Assembly: GCA_025782395.1 (NCBI GenBank)
Contig: JALGZD010000219.1
Span: forward strand, 124,001 to 188,000
DNA from: a bacterium
GTDB lineage: Bacteria; Joyebacterota; Joyebacteria; Joyebacterales; Joyebacteraceae
Reading direction: 5' to 3'
Length of the DNA: 64,000 bases
Part shown: positions 24,480-32,619 of the stretch, piece by piece
How the letters are laid out: each line of letters begins with the position of its first letter
Position numbering within the stretch: position 1 is the first letter of the stretch
Notes under the pieces: generated by a model
What the model was told of the DNA's origin: nothing
Seen by the model: only the letters and a program-made list of their open reading frames with translations
The model's database searches: none
Program-made: the position numbers and the translations under genes

Positions 24480-25544
24480 ATGTCAACTACCAAGCTCCCG
24501 CCGCTCGGTAAGGCCACACCAGCGTTCTTCGATGAGGTCATCTTCCCTCGACTCGGCGCCGCCGACCCTACAGTAAGAGTGGGACCGACACATGGCGTCG
24601 ACTTCGGCGCAGTGGAGATCGGTGATCACGTCATGGTGATGTCCTGCGATCCCTTCTTCATCGCGCCCGCACTCGGCTGGGAGCACGCCGCATGGTTTGC
24701 CTTTCACATACTGCTCAGCGACGTCGCGGTGAGTGGAATCCCGGCGCGCTACTTCACCGTAGACCTGAACCTGCCTCCTGAGATGGATAAGGAAACGCTC
24801 ACCACCATATGGAACACGATACACGAGGAGGCCAAGCGTCTCGGAGTGGCCATCGTAACAGGACACACAGCCAGGTACGCCGGCTGCAGCTACCCGATGG
24901 TCGGAGGAGCCACGGTGATTGGCGTGGGGCGCGCAGAGGAACTGGTCGATCCGAGGAAGGCATCGCAAGGTGATGTCATTGTCATCACGAAGGGACCGGC
25001 GATCGAGACAACCGGGCTCATGTCGATGCAGTTCCCCGAGTTCATCACGGAGGCGCGCGGCGAGGATGTGACGCGGCGCGCCCAGGAGATCTTCTACCAG
25101 ATGTCAGTCGTGCGTGACGCGGCCATCGTTACGGAGGCCGGTCGCGCGACCGCCATGCATGATGCGACCGAGTGCGGAATATGGGGCGCGCTGTTCGAGA
25201 TAGCAAGAGCGTCCGGCCAGGGGCTCCTTGTCGACAAGCGCAGCATTGTAACGCAGGATGTGGTTCTGGAGGTCTGCGAGGTCTTTGACATAGATCCGTA
25301 CAAGGCCATCAGTGAAGGCACGCTGATAGCAACCGTAGCACCGGAGAGCGTCGATGCCGTGCTTGCCGCCCTCAAAGCAGAGGGCATTCCCGCGTCGGCC
25401 GTAGGAGAGCTGCTGCCTCCGGAGAGCGGAGTTATTGTTCGTGATGAGCACGGACAACACGATCTGGAGCACCCGGAAGTCGATCCGTTCTGGATTCGCT
25501 TCGAGGAGTACCTCGTGAAGCAGGCTGAGAGAAGAAAGGTATGA
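24480..25544 (+). CDS. AIR synthase-related protein (PurM/ThiL/HypE superfamily)
   Basis: A 354-residue member of the PurM/HypE/ThiL superfamily of ATP-dependent enzymes. Recognisable features are the early Asp/Gly segment GPTHGVDFGAVEIGDHVMVMSCDPF, the nucleotide-binding region around LSDVAVSGIPARY, and the C-terminal domain with HDATECGIWGALFEIA. In a thiamine operon the obvious candidate role is thiamine-monophosphate kinase (ThiL), but the sequence differs from typical ThiL openings and is closer to the archaeal AIR-synthase-related group. ATG 24480 was preferred; ATG 24450, overlapping the Nudix stop, is possible. Confidence 0.8.
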   Translation: MSTTKLPPLGKATPAFFDEVIFPRLGAADPTVRVGPTHGVDFGAVEIGDHVMVMSCDPFFIAPALGWEHAAWFAFHILLSDVAVSGIPARYFTVDLNLPPEMDKETLTTIWNTIHEEAKRLGVAIVTGHTARYAGCSYPMVGGATVIGVGRAEELVDPRKASQGDVIVITKGPAIETTGLMSMQFPEFITEARGEDVTRRAQEIFYQMSVVRDAAIVTEAGRATAMHDATECGIWGALFEIARASGQGLLVDKRSIVTQDVVLEVCEVFDIDPYKAISEGTLIATVAPESVDAVLAALKAEGIPASAVGELLPPESGVIVRDEHGQHDLEHPEVDPFWIRFEEYLVKQAERRKV

Positions 25545-25552
25545 CATAGAGG

Positions 25553-26299
25553 ATGGAGCTCGATTCGCTCACACTCACTGATATCGCCCTTCGCCATCTG
25601 CCGCTGGCGGGGTTTCACCATCTGCTCATTGCCGTACTCGCTGTCATGTGGTGGCTCAGACGTGAGGAGGTCGGGAGATTTCTGAGTGCTTACATGGCGC
25701 TCGCTTTCGCGACGACGGCCGTAGCACTCCGTTCACATCCCGCCTGGTGGCTGGCCGGGGGACTCGTGAGCGGAGTGCTTGCGATGGCATGGCTCCGTGA
25801 AGCAATCCGCCCGCGCTTTCGCATGTCCTTCGAACGCACGCCCAGACTCCGGCTCAGCCTCATGGTGGTGGCGGCCGGCTTCGCGGTCGCCTATCCCGGC
25901 CACTCGGGGGACCTGCCGGTATTCATCTTCTCCCCGCTCGGGGTCACCGTTCGTCCCACGCTGCTTCTGGCGCTCGCGGTTCTGAATTCGGTCACGCCGA
26001 CCGCCGACCCCACCCTCCGCTGGACCCACGCCGTCGCCGGAGTCTGTTACGGTATCGCCGGAGTGGTGAGCGCCTTCCCACTGGGACCGGCGTCGGTCGT
26101 GGCATCCCTTGTTCTGGTGCTGACCTCCTGTTATGCCTTGGCACTCCTGATCGTGGGAGCGCGCGAGATCGATCCCGGCGACGCTCCAGGTGCGACGAGC
26201 ATCCAGCAGTTGCGCACCCGCATGTATCAGAGACACACGTTCCTTCCCGGGCCACGCGATCCGAGGCAGCGAATCCGCAAGCCGAGACGCCGGCCCTAA
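25553..26299 (+). CDS. Membrane protein of unknown function, six to seven helices
   Basis: A 248-residue polytopic membrane protein with hydrophobic segments at roughly residues 20-36, 44-60, 63-80, 98-113, 126-150 and 155-200, and a basic Arg/Pro-rich tail (RQRIRKPRRRP). It starts eight bases after the AIR-synthase-like gene, so it belongs to the thiamine operon by position. A transporter for a thiamine precursor is a natural guess, but I see no motif of ThiT, ThiW, CytX or similar families. It is followed by a terminator. Confidence 0.65.
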   Translation: MELDSLTLTDIALRHLPLAGFHHLLIAVLAVMWWLRREEVGRFLSAYMALAFATTAVALRSHPAWWLAGGLVSGVLAMAWLREAIRPRFRMSFERTPRLRLSLMVVAAGFAVAYPGHSGDLPVFIFSPLGVTVRPTLLLALAVLNSVTPTADPTLRWTHAVAGVCYGIAGVVSAFPLGPASVVASLVLVLTSCYALALLIVGAREIDPGDAPGATSIQQLRTRMYQRHTFLPGPRDPRQRIRKPRRRP

Positions 26300-26351
26300 G
26301 CGACACCTGCGGACACTGGAACGCTCCCGCAGGATGACACTGCCGAACATG

Positions 26352-26380
26352 AAAACGCCGGCGGCTGCCGGCGTTCTTGT
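26352..26380. terminator. Bidirectional terminator
   Basis: AACGCCGGC, a GGCT loop and GCCGGCGTT, then CTTGTCCCTCTC on the plus strand and AAAA on the other flank. It separates the convergent membrane-protein and radical-SAM genes. Confidence 0.8.
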
Positions 26381-26460
26381 CCCTCTCTTCACCCTGTCTC
26401 GTGCGTCCGGGTGACGTTGCAACGGTGATCAGCAGGCGACGATATCCCCCGCCGATATCC

Positions 26461-27183
26461 CTACACGTCGATCTTCCCTCTGATAACGCACTCGTCCACC
26501 TTGCGCCCCACCATCTTCTTGAACTCGTTCAGACGCTCTGAGTTGTAGGGCAACTCGTCCATAAAGCTGGGATCAAGCGTTTCGCGCGCGACGTAGTTCT
26601 GTATGACGTAGCGGCGCGCTCCTCTGATCTGTTCCGCGATCAGCTTCATGTCACTGGCTCGGTGCAACGTGGGAACAACCGTCGTTCGAAACTCGTAGTC
26701 GATCTGGCCGTCCATCAGGATTTCGATACTCCCGCGGACCTTGTTGAAGATCCGGCGATCAGTGATGCCGGCGCTCTTCGCATATGACTCGTAGTCCAAC
26801 GGGGCTTTGACGTCCATCGCCACGTAGTCCACCAACTCATCTGCAATAAGCCGCTCGAGCATATCGGGAAACGAGCCGTTCGTGTCCACCTTGATGCGCA
26901 TACCGGCGTCTCTGAGTGCCTGGATGAGCCCGGGAAGATCTTTATGCATGCACGGCTCACCACCGGTGATGCAGACACCATCTAGGAAATCATTGTGCTC
27001 GGTGACGTAGGAAAGCACGACATCCAGCGGAATGGTCTCGTACTGGTCGGGCAGAAGAACGAGCCCGGCGTTGTGACAATAGGGACATCGGAAATTGCAG
27101 TTGGGCAGATACAGCGTCGCAGCGACCATCCCATCCCAGTCAACGAGGGACATCTGGTCGAATCCCTTTATGGCAAGCTTCAC
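26461..27183 (-). CDS. Radical SAM activating-enzyme-like protein (NrdG/PflA type)
   Basis: A 240-residue protein with the radical-SAM cluster motif CNFRCPYC near residue 29 and the GGEP motif (VCITGGEPCMH). Its length and layout match anaerobic ribonucleotide reductase activating proteins (NrdG) and pyruvate-formate-lyase-activating-like enzymes, which generate a glycyl radical on a partner under anaerobic conditions. No NrdD or glycyl-radical partner is in the window. The ATG overlaps the stop of the upstream radical-SAM gene, so they are translated together. Confidence 0.85.
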   Translation of the reverse strand: MKLAIKGFDQMSLVDWDGMVAATLYLPNCNFRCPYCHNAGLVLLPDQYETIPLDVVLSYVTEHNDFLDGVCITGGEPCMHKDLPGLIQALRDAGMRIKVDTNGSFPDMLERLIADELVDYVAMDVKAPLDYESYAKSAGITDRRIFNKVRGSIEILMDGQIDYEFRTTVVPTLHRASDMKLIAEQIRGARRYVIQNYVARETLDPSFMDELPYNSERLNEFKKMVGRKVDECVIRGKIDV

Positions 27184-28118
27184 GACCCCTCCCCTTTGCG
27201 AACGATAGACACATAATACAGCAGCTCGCCGTGCCGCACAACCTTTAACCGCTTGCCATCGAGGAGGGAGCCAACAATTTTCGCGACCTCACCCGGACTC
27301 GCTCCGAGCGCGGCCGCGATATCGCCAATCGTGACAGGTCTCCGGGCTGCCATGTCAACGATCACCTCTGCCGAGTCGGCGGCGAAGGCATGAGAGTGGA
27401 CACTCGGCGACGCCACAACCTCCGCGTGAGGGGCGAGTGCTCTCGCGATCTCGTGCAGGCGGTCATCACAGACCGCCTCCGTACCAGCCATGGCTGGCGG
27501 GCGCACGACGGTATTGACGTGTATCTTGGCCGGCGAGATCAAATCGGCCGCGTGCGCAAGTCGTGCTACCTCTTCAGGATCGTCGTTCATGCCCTTCACT
27601 ATTACGGTCTCGAGCCAGACTTCACCGTCGAACTCCGTCGTGAAGGTCGCGATTCCGTCGATAATCGCTTCCGGGTCGAGGCCGGGGTCGGGCCTGTTGA
27701 TACGCTGAAAAACCTCTCTGGAGACGGCATCCACAGACGGAATCACGACATCAGCTTTCATCAGAGCCTTCCGGACACCGGGATCCGTCATGAGGCTGCC
27801 GTTTGTAAGAACCGCTATCCTCGCGTCCGTCACCGCCCGGACACCATCGATCGCAGCGTCAAGATCGAGACTAAGCGTCGGCTCACCGGAGCCCGAGAAC
27901 GTGATGTAGTCCACATCCGGATCTTCATCAAGACGCGTTCTAAGCTCGTCCAGAACCTCGTTGAGGTCGACGAAACGACCGCGTTTTATCCTCCTGTCCG
28001 TCGTTGGACCCAGCTCGCAGTAGAGACAGTCCATCGTGCAGATCTTGGGAACCAGCAGATCGATGCCAAGGGACAGACCGAGCCTTCGCGACGGCACGGG
28101 TCCGAAGATATGTTTCAA
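27180..28118 (-). CDS. Radical SAM protein of the COG0731 type
   Basis: A 312-residue Fe-S protein starting at a TTG (LKHIFGPVPSRRLGLSLG), one base after the thiD stop and behind GGAGGAG; the open frame extends 32 codons further inside thiD. The motif ICTMDCLYC (Cys-x3-Cys-x2-Cys) binds the 4Fe-4S cluster, with FSGSGEPTL as the GGEP equivalent. The opening FGPVPSRRLGxSLG is diagnostic for this group, distantly related to wybutosine-forming enzymes. The last 60 residues form a small winged-helix-like domain (VTIGDIAAALGASPGEVAKIV). The substrate is unknown; coupling to thiD is suggestive but unproven. Confidence 0.85.
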   Translation of the reverse strand: MKHIFGPVPSRRLGLSLGIDLLVPKICTMDCLYCELGPTTDRRIKRGRFVDLNEVLDELRTRLDEDPDVDYITFSGSGEPTLSLDLDAAIDGVRAVTDARIAVLTNGSLMTDPGVRKALMKADVVIPSVDAVSREVFQRINRPDPGLDPEAIIDGIATFTTEFDGEVWLETVIVKGMNDDPEEVARLAHAADLISPAKIHVNTVVRPPAMAGTEAVCDDRLHEIARALAPHAEVVASPSVHSHAFAADSAEVIVDMAARRPVTIGDIAAALGASPGEVAKIVGSLLDGKRLKVVRHGELLYYVSIVRKGEGS

Positions 28119-28119
28119 T

Positions 28120-28938
28120 TCACTCCTCCATCCTGCCACTGCCCCTGACAGATGCAGTGTGAACGGTGTGGTTGACGAGCGCACTGCCCCGACCGATGTC
28201 GAACGATTCCTCAATGCCGCGGGTTACGAAACGCTTCGCGTTCTCAATGGCGCACGCGAGAGCGTCGCCACGTGCGAGTCCGGAAGCGATCGCAGCCGCA
28301 AGCGTGCAACCGGTCCCGTGGATCCTACCGCCCTCTATCCTCCTGCCCGTGAAATCGTGGAACTCTGCACCGTCGAAAAGAATATCGGTCGCATCGCCGG
28401 TCATGTGCCCACCTTTGACCAGAACAGATGCTCCCGTTGTCTCGTAGATCGCGCGCGCAGCGTCTCTCATTGCCACCCGTGTGTCCACGGTGAGTCCGGT
28501 CAGAACAGCAGCCTCGTCCACATTGGGAGTGATTACGAGCGCCAGAGGAAGGAGTTCTCTCACGAAGATGTCTGTTGCCCTCTCATCCATGAGCCTCGCG
28601 CCGGACGTCGCCACCATGACCGGGTCCACAACCACATTGGGGATGCTGCGTGCTCTGATGCGATCAGCGACGGTCTCCATGATCTCCACGGTTGCCAGCA
28701 TTCCGGTCTTCGCGGCCTGAGCCCCCATGTCATCCATAATCGCGTCGATCTGCTCGGCGACAAGCTCGGCCGGAAGATGGAAGGACTTTCTTACTCCAAG
28801 GGTGTTCTGTGCAGTAATCGACGTGAGCGCACTCGTCCCGTGGACGCCGAAAGCGTTCATCGTCTTCAGATCGGCCTGGATTCCGGCTCCGCCGCATGAG
28901 TCCGAACCGGCTATCGTCATGACCGTGGCCACTCTCAT
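28120..28938 (-). CDS. thiD: Hydroxymethylpyrimidine (phosphate) kinase
   Basis: Phosphorylates HMP and HMP-P to HMP-PP, the substrate used by ThiE. The 272-residue ribokinase-fold enzyme shows [19 protein letters not shown] at the start, TSITAQNT, the [10 protein letters not shown] stretch, and the anion hole with catalytic Asp replaced by the usual Cys-containing [17 protein letters not shown] at 28950 is an alternative start. Its upstream region holds a structured leader (28941-29061) that is not a TPP riboswitch. Downstream genes are two radical-SAM proteins in tight coupling. Confidence 0.93.
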   Translation of the reverse strand: MRVATVMTIAGSDSCGGAGIQADLKTMNAFGVHGTSALTSITAQNTLGVRKSFHLPAELVAEQIDAIMDDMGAQAAKTGMLATVEIMETVADRIRARSIPNVVVDPVMVATSGARLMDERATDIFVRELLPLALVITPNVDEAAVLTGLTVDTRVAMRDAARAIYETTGASVLVKGGHMTGDATDILFDGAEFHDFTGRRIEGGRIHGTGCTLAAAIASGLARGDALACAIENAKRFVTRGIEESFDIGRGSALVNHTVHTASVRGSGRMEE

Positions 28939-28940
28939 GC

Positions 28941-29061
28941 CATCCCCCACCCGCCTGAAGAACGGCGGGGCTCGCGCAGGGCAATTCGTCTTGCCCGCAG
29001 TTCCCGACGGTGTTATCGTCGCTAAGATGTCTCGAACGGGCGCTCCCGCATACTGGGAGCG
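28941..29061 (-). ncRNA. Structured leader or IS605/omega-RNA-like relic
   Basis: Four stem-loops in 120 bases upstream of thiD. In minus-strand order they are CGCTCCC/GGGAGCG (29041-29061), CGACG/CGTCG (29005-29021), GGGCAA/TTGCCC (28979-28996) and CCCGCC/GGCGGG (28950-28969). The last two, with the phrase GCCCCGCCGTTCTTCAGGCGG, recall the 3' ends (omega-RNA/RE) of IS200/IS605 elements. No tnpB or tnpA is nearby. It could be an orphan end of such an element or a thiD leader of unknown ligand. Confidence 0.4.
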
Positions 29062-29150
29062 TTCTACCGAACCCCATCTTACTCCCGGGCAGTCCGAGCG
29101 TCAAAACGTTACTGCCTGAGGGGGAAAGCTCAGCTTCGGAGATCCCGGTC

Positions 29151-30623
29151 GTGCGACTGACGCGACATCCGATACTCGAGTTCGACCGCGGTCGGGAGAT
29201 CGAATTCGAATTCGATGGCAGAAAACTCCTCGGATTCGAGGGCGAGAGCATCGCAGCTGCGCTTCACGCCAACGGCGTCCGCGTCCTCCGCGAGAGCATC
29301 AAGAAGAAGCGTCCGAGAGGTTTCTTCTGTGCCATCGGACGATGCTCGTCATGCCTGATGACCGTCGACGGAATCCCGAACATCATGACCTGCGTGACTC
29401 CGCTCAAGAAAGGCATGCGGGTAGAAACTCAGCGGGGAAAGGGCAGCGTACCACTCGCCGAACCGTCCTCCGCAGGCCCGCCGCCGTCTGAGACGAAACG
29501 TGGCACCGACGAGGTGGCGACCATACCGCTCGCGATCGTCGGCGCGGGGCCGGCAGGGTTATCTGCGGCAGCCTACGCGGGTCGTATGGGTGTGGAGACG
29601 GTCGTCATCGATGAGAACGACGTTCCTGGTGGACAGCTGATCAAACAGACCCACATGTTCTTCGGTTCCCGCGAACACTACGCGCAGATTCGCGGGATCG
29701 ACATCGGGGACAAACTGATCGCGAACCTCAGCGACCTTCCGGCCAAGCTCATGCTGGGAACAACGGTTCTCGGACTCTATCCGGACCGGACGCTCTCGCT
29801 CCTGACAGCCGGGCGTCATGTCCGACTCAGGGCAGGCGCCGTTATCCTCGCGACCGGCGCCTCAGAAAACATGCTGGCGTTCGAGAACTGCGACCTCCCC
29901 GGCGTCTACGGCGCTGGAGCCGTTCAGACCCTGATGAATGTGTACGGAGTCGTTCCCGGCAAGCGTGTGCTCATGGTGGGAGCCGGAAACATCGGTCTGA
30001 TTGTCGCGTATCAGCTGCTGCAGGCCGGCGTCGACGTCGCAGCCGTCATCGACGCCGCGCCCGAAGTAGGAGGCTACCACGTGCATGCCGCGAAGATACG
30101 AAGAGCGGGCGTGCCGATCCTGATATCGCACACAGTTCTCAGAGTCACGGGGCCGGACCGTGTGGAGTCCGCAGAGATCTGCCGTGTGGACGATCACTGG
30201 CAGCCTGTGCCGGGATCCGAGACCACGCTTTCGGTGGATACCGTGTGTCTCGCTGTCGGCCTGACGCCGAACTGCGAACTGGCTTTCCAGATGGGATGTC
30301 GGCAGACCTACATGCCCGAACTCGGCGGGCTGGTGGCGGTCCACGGTTCGCATCTCGAAACCAGTATCCCTGGCGTTTTCATAGCCGGCGATGCATCGGG
30401 TGTCGAAGAGGCCTCGACCGCTATGATAGAGGGACGACTCGCCGGGCTGGCGGCCGCCGAATGGTTGGGCACAGAGTTCGATGCGGATGAACTGACACGC
30501 TTGAGAGCTGAAGCGGCAGGCAGTCTGGAGACACTCCGAGCAGGTCCGTTCGGCGCCAAAGCGCGTGAGGGTAAGAAGAAAATGCTCTCCTCTATGAACG
30601 AGGACAAGGCGGACTCCAAGTGA
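29151..30623 (+). CDS. Dehydrogenase alpha subunit: 2Fe-2S plus FAD/NAD oxidoreductase
   Basis: A 490-residue subunit of a flavin amine or amino-acid dehydrogenase complex. Residues 1-100 are a SoxA-N-like 2Fe-2S domain (cysteines in CAIGRCSSC and CVTP). Residues 120-450 are a pyridine-nucleotide-disulfide oxidoreductase fold with two dinucleotide motifs, IVGAGPAGLSAAAYAG and LMVGAGNIGL, and the FAD motif GVFIAGDASG. It resembles PdhA of the dye-linked L-proline dehydrogenase PDH1 and HcnB/sarcosine oxidase alpha. The start is GTG at 29151 after CGGAG. First of four overlapping or near-abutting genes. Confidence 0.85.
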   Translation: MRLTRHPILEFDRGREIEFEFDGRKLLGFEGESIAAALHANGVRVLRESIKKKRPRGFFCAIGRCSSCLMTVDGIPNIMTCVTPLKKGMRVETQRGKGSVPLAEPSSAGPPPSETKRGTDEVATIPLAIVGAGPAGLSAAAYAGRMGVETVVIDENDVPGGQLIKQTHMFFGSREHYAQIRGIDIGDKLIANLSDLPAKLMLGTTVLGLYPDRTLSLLTAGRHVRLRAGAVILATGASENMLAFENCDLPGVYGAGAVQTLMNVYGVVPGKRVLMVGAGNIGLIVAYQLLQAGVDVAAVIDAAPEVGGYHVHAAKIRRAGVPILISHTVLRVTGPDRVESAEICRVDDHWQPVPGSETTLSVDTVCLAVGLTPNCELAFQMGCRQTYMPELGGLVAVHGSHLETSIPGVFIAGDASGVEEASTAMIEGRLAGLAAAEWLGTEFDADELTRLRAEAAGSLETLRAGPFGAKAREGKKKMLSSMNEDKADSK

Positions 30624-31120
30624 ACCACAGACAGAACGGCATACTGAGGGACGAGGAACTGAAGCGCCTGTTGCCGCCGGCCGCGAGGCTTGCGGCGGGT
30701 CCGGTTGTCGTTATCGAATGTGTGGAGAATATCCCGTGCAATCCCTGCGTTCAGGCCTGCCCGAAAGGCGCCATCATCATAGAAGGGGACATCAACAACA
30801 CGCCCACGGTTGACTACGACAAGTGCAACGGCTGCGGGCTGTGCATCAGCGCGTGTCCAGGCCTCGCCATCTTCGTTGTGGACGCGGGTCGAACCGACGC
30901 TGTTGGGATTGTCGTGCTTCCGTACGAGTACTTGCCGCTCCCCGAGAAGGGCGAGATCGTGTCGGCCCTCGACAGAGAGGGCAACACCGTCTGCGACGCG
31001 CGTGTCGTTCGCGTGGCCGATGCGAAAGCGCTCGATAGAACGCCTCTCGTGTCAATTGAGATCCCGCAGGACAAGGTGATGATCGTAAGGCACTTCAAAC
31101 GCAAGGATGAACAGGATTGA
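30620..31120 (+). CDS. Dehydrogenase ferredoxin-type subunit, two 4Fe-4S clusters
   Basis: A 166-residue protein with two ferredoxin cluster motifs: CVENIPCNPCVQACP (a slightly long first spacing) and CNGCGLCISACPG. It carries electrons between the flavin subunits, corresponding to PdhF of PDH1-type complexes. The GTG start overlaps the alpha-subunit stop by four bases, giving tight translational coupling. The C-terminal third (residues 90-166) is not a standard ferredoxin and probably docks on the partner subunits. Confidence 0.85.
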   Translation: MNHRQNGILRDEELKRLLPPAARLAAGPVVVIECVENIPCNPCVQACPKGAIIIEGDINNTPTVDYDKCNGCGLCISACPGLAIFVVDAGRTDAVGIVVLPYEYLPLPEKGEIVSALDREGNTVCDARVVRVADAKALDRTPLVSIEIPQDKVMIVRHFKRKDEQD

Positions 31121-31392
31121 AGGACGACGTAATCATATGCAGGTGTGAGGATATCACCTACGGCGAGATAGTCGAGGCCATCGACTCCGGTCTCACGACG
31201 CTGGACGAGCTCAAGCGGGTTCTCCGGACGGGAATGGGACCGTGCCAGGGCAGAACGTGCTCGCGTCTCATCGCCCGGATCATCACGGAGAGGGTCGGTG
31301 GAGAAGTCGCCGACATGAGGTTTCTTCTTGACCGACCGCCGACGATGCCTGTGGAAATCGGCATCCTTGCCGGCAAGAACGACGAGGACTGA
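31117..31392 (+). CDS. BFD-like 2Fe-2S subunit
   Basis: A 91-residue protein with the bacterioferritin-associated-ferredoxin-type fold: CRCEDIT at the start and GPCQGRTC later provide the four cysteines of a 2Fe-2S cluster. It matches the small PdhX subunit of PDH1-type dehydrogenases. The TTG start overlaps the preceding stop. The tail after residue 65 is short and hydrophobic. Confidence 0.85.
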   Translation: MKDDVIICRCEDITYGEIVEAIDSGLTTLDELKRVLRTGMGPCQGRTCSRLIARIITERVGGEVADMRFLLDRPPTMPVEIGILAGKNDED

Positions 31393-31403
31393 CAAGAGAC
31401 GTC

Positions 31404-32549
31404 ATGAGAACCAATGCTGACTGTGTGATCATAGGTGGCGGTGTCATCGGCGCCGCTGTCGCGTACAACCTTGCCAAGGGCGGGATGACAAACTGCGTCC
31501 TCCTTGAGTCGAAGTACCTGTCCAGCGGCGCGACGGGCAGGTGTGGAGGCGGGATCCGGCAGCAGTGGAGCACGGAACCGAACGCGCAGCTTGCCATGGA
31601 CAGCGTGCGCATTTTCAAGACGCTCGAGGAAGAACTGGACACCGACATCGAGTTCCTGCAAGGAGGCTACCTCGTTCTTGCCTACACCGATGAGGACGTG
31701 GAGCAGTTTCACAAGAACTTCGAGCTCCAGCGCAGACTCGGACTCGACGTGGAGATCCTCCAGCCTGAGGAGATAGCAACACGTGTTGTGAGACAGCTGA
31801 ACACCGACGGCGTTCGCATGGCAACTTACTGTCCCTCGGACGCAAGCGCGAACCCCTTTCTCACAACGAAGGCGTACGCGGACGCCGCCGTGAAACTCGG
31901 AGTCGAGATTGAGCTCTTCACCCCGGTGACTCGCATTCTCCGTGAGGGGAACCGAATTGTGGGTGTCGAGACCGAGCGGGGAATCATCAACACACCTCGC
32001 GTCGTGAACGCGGCGGGAAGCCACAGTGTACTGCTGGCCCGAACCGTCGGCGTGGAAATTCCGATAACTCCGTATCGCCGGGAGATCCTCGTAACGGAGC
32101 CGCTCGAGCGCTTCCTCGACCCGATGATAATCTCGTTCAGTTTCGGCATCTACTTCCGCCAGGTGAAGCACGGGTCCGTGATAGGCGGGTTCGCCTACCC
32201 GGATGAGAAGCCGGGTTTCAACGAGGAATCAAGTGTGGATTTCCTGACGATGATGTCGCACAAGCTGAGCTTCCTCATGCCGGCGCTCAAGCACGTGAAG
32301 GTAGTGCGGCAGTGGGCGGGTCTCTACGATGTAACGCCGGACGCGCAGCCGATCATCGGTGAGACGGACGGCGTCGACGGGCTCTTCCAGGCGAGCGGCT
32401 TCAGCGGACATGGCTTCATGATCGCGCCGAAAGCGTCGTCGCTTCTCGCGCAGCTCATCCTCGGACAGAAACCCGATCTGGATATCGACAGGTTGAACGT
32501 GAGGCGGTTCTCGGAAGGCGACATCGACCTGGACCACTCGGTAGTCTGA
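31404..32549 (+). CDS. FAD-dependent amino-acid dehydrogenase, catalytic (beta) subunit
   Basis: A 381-residue D-amino-acid-oxidase-fold flavoprotein. The FAD motif VIIGGGVIGAAVAYNLA is at residue 8, the family segment GRCGGGIRQQW follows, and the C-terminus has GHGFMIAPKASSLLAQLILG. It is the likely substrate-oxidising subunit (PdhB-like), acting on proline, sarcosine, hydroxyproline or another imino or amino acid and passing electrons to the three upstream gene products. The substrate cannot be read from the sequence. It ends 70 bases from the convergent DUF3160 gene. Confidence 0.88.
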   Translation: MRTNADCVIIGGGVIGAAVAYNLAKGGMTNCVLLESKYLSSGATGRCGGGIRQQWSTEPNAQLAMDSVRIFKTLEEELDTDIEFLQGGYLVLAYTDEDVEQFHKNFELQRRLGLDVEILQPEEIATRVVRQLNTDGVRMATYCPSDASANPFLTTKAYADAAVKLGVEIELFTPVTRILREGNRIVGVETERGIINTPRVVNAAGSHSVLLARTVGVEIPITPYRREILVTEPLERFLDPMIISFSFGIYFRQVKHGSVIGGFAYPDEKPGFNEESSVDFLTMMSHKLSFLMPALKHVKVVRQWAGLYDVTPDAQPIIGETDGVDGLFQASGFSGHGFMIAPKASSLLAQLILGQKPDLDIDRLNVRRFSEGDIDLDHSVV

Positions 32550-32619
32550 TCCGAGACAGTGGCCCGGCTGTTCAGTTTGGACGATTCGGCGCGGTCGTTT
32601 CTCCGTCGGGAGCAGCCGA

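Noticed and set aside
28941-29061. TPP riboswitch upstream of thiD
   Set aside because: The conserved CTGAGA, GACCTGA and TAATGCCAGCG elements seen at 22121-22198 are absent, so thiD is not called TPP-regulated here.
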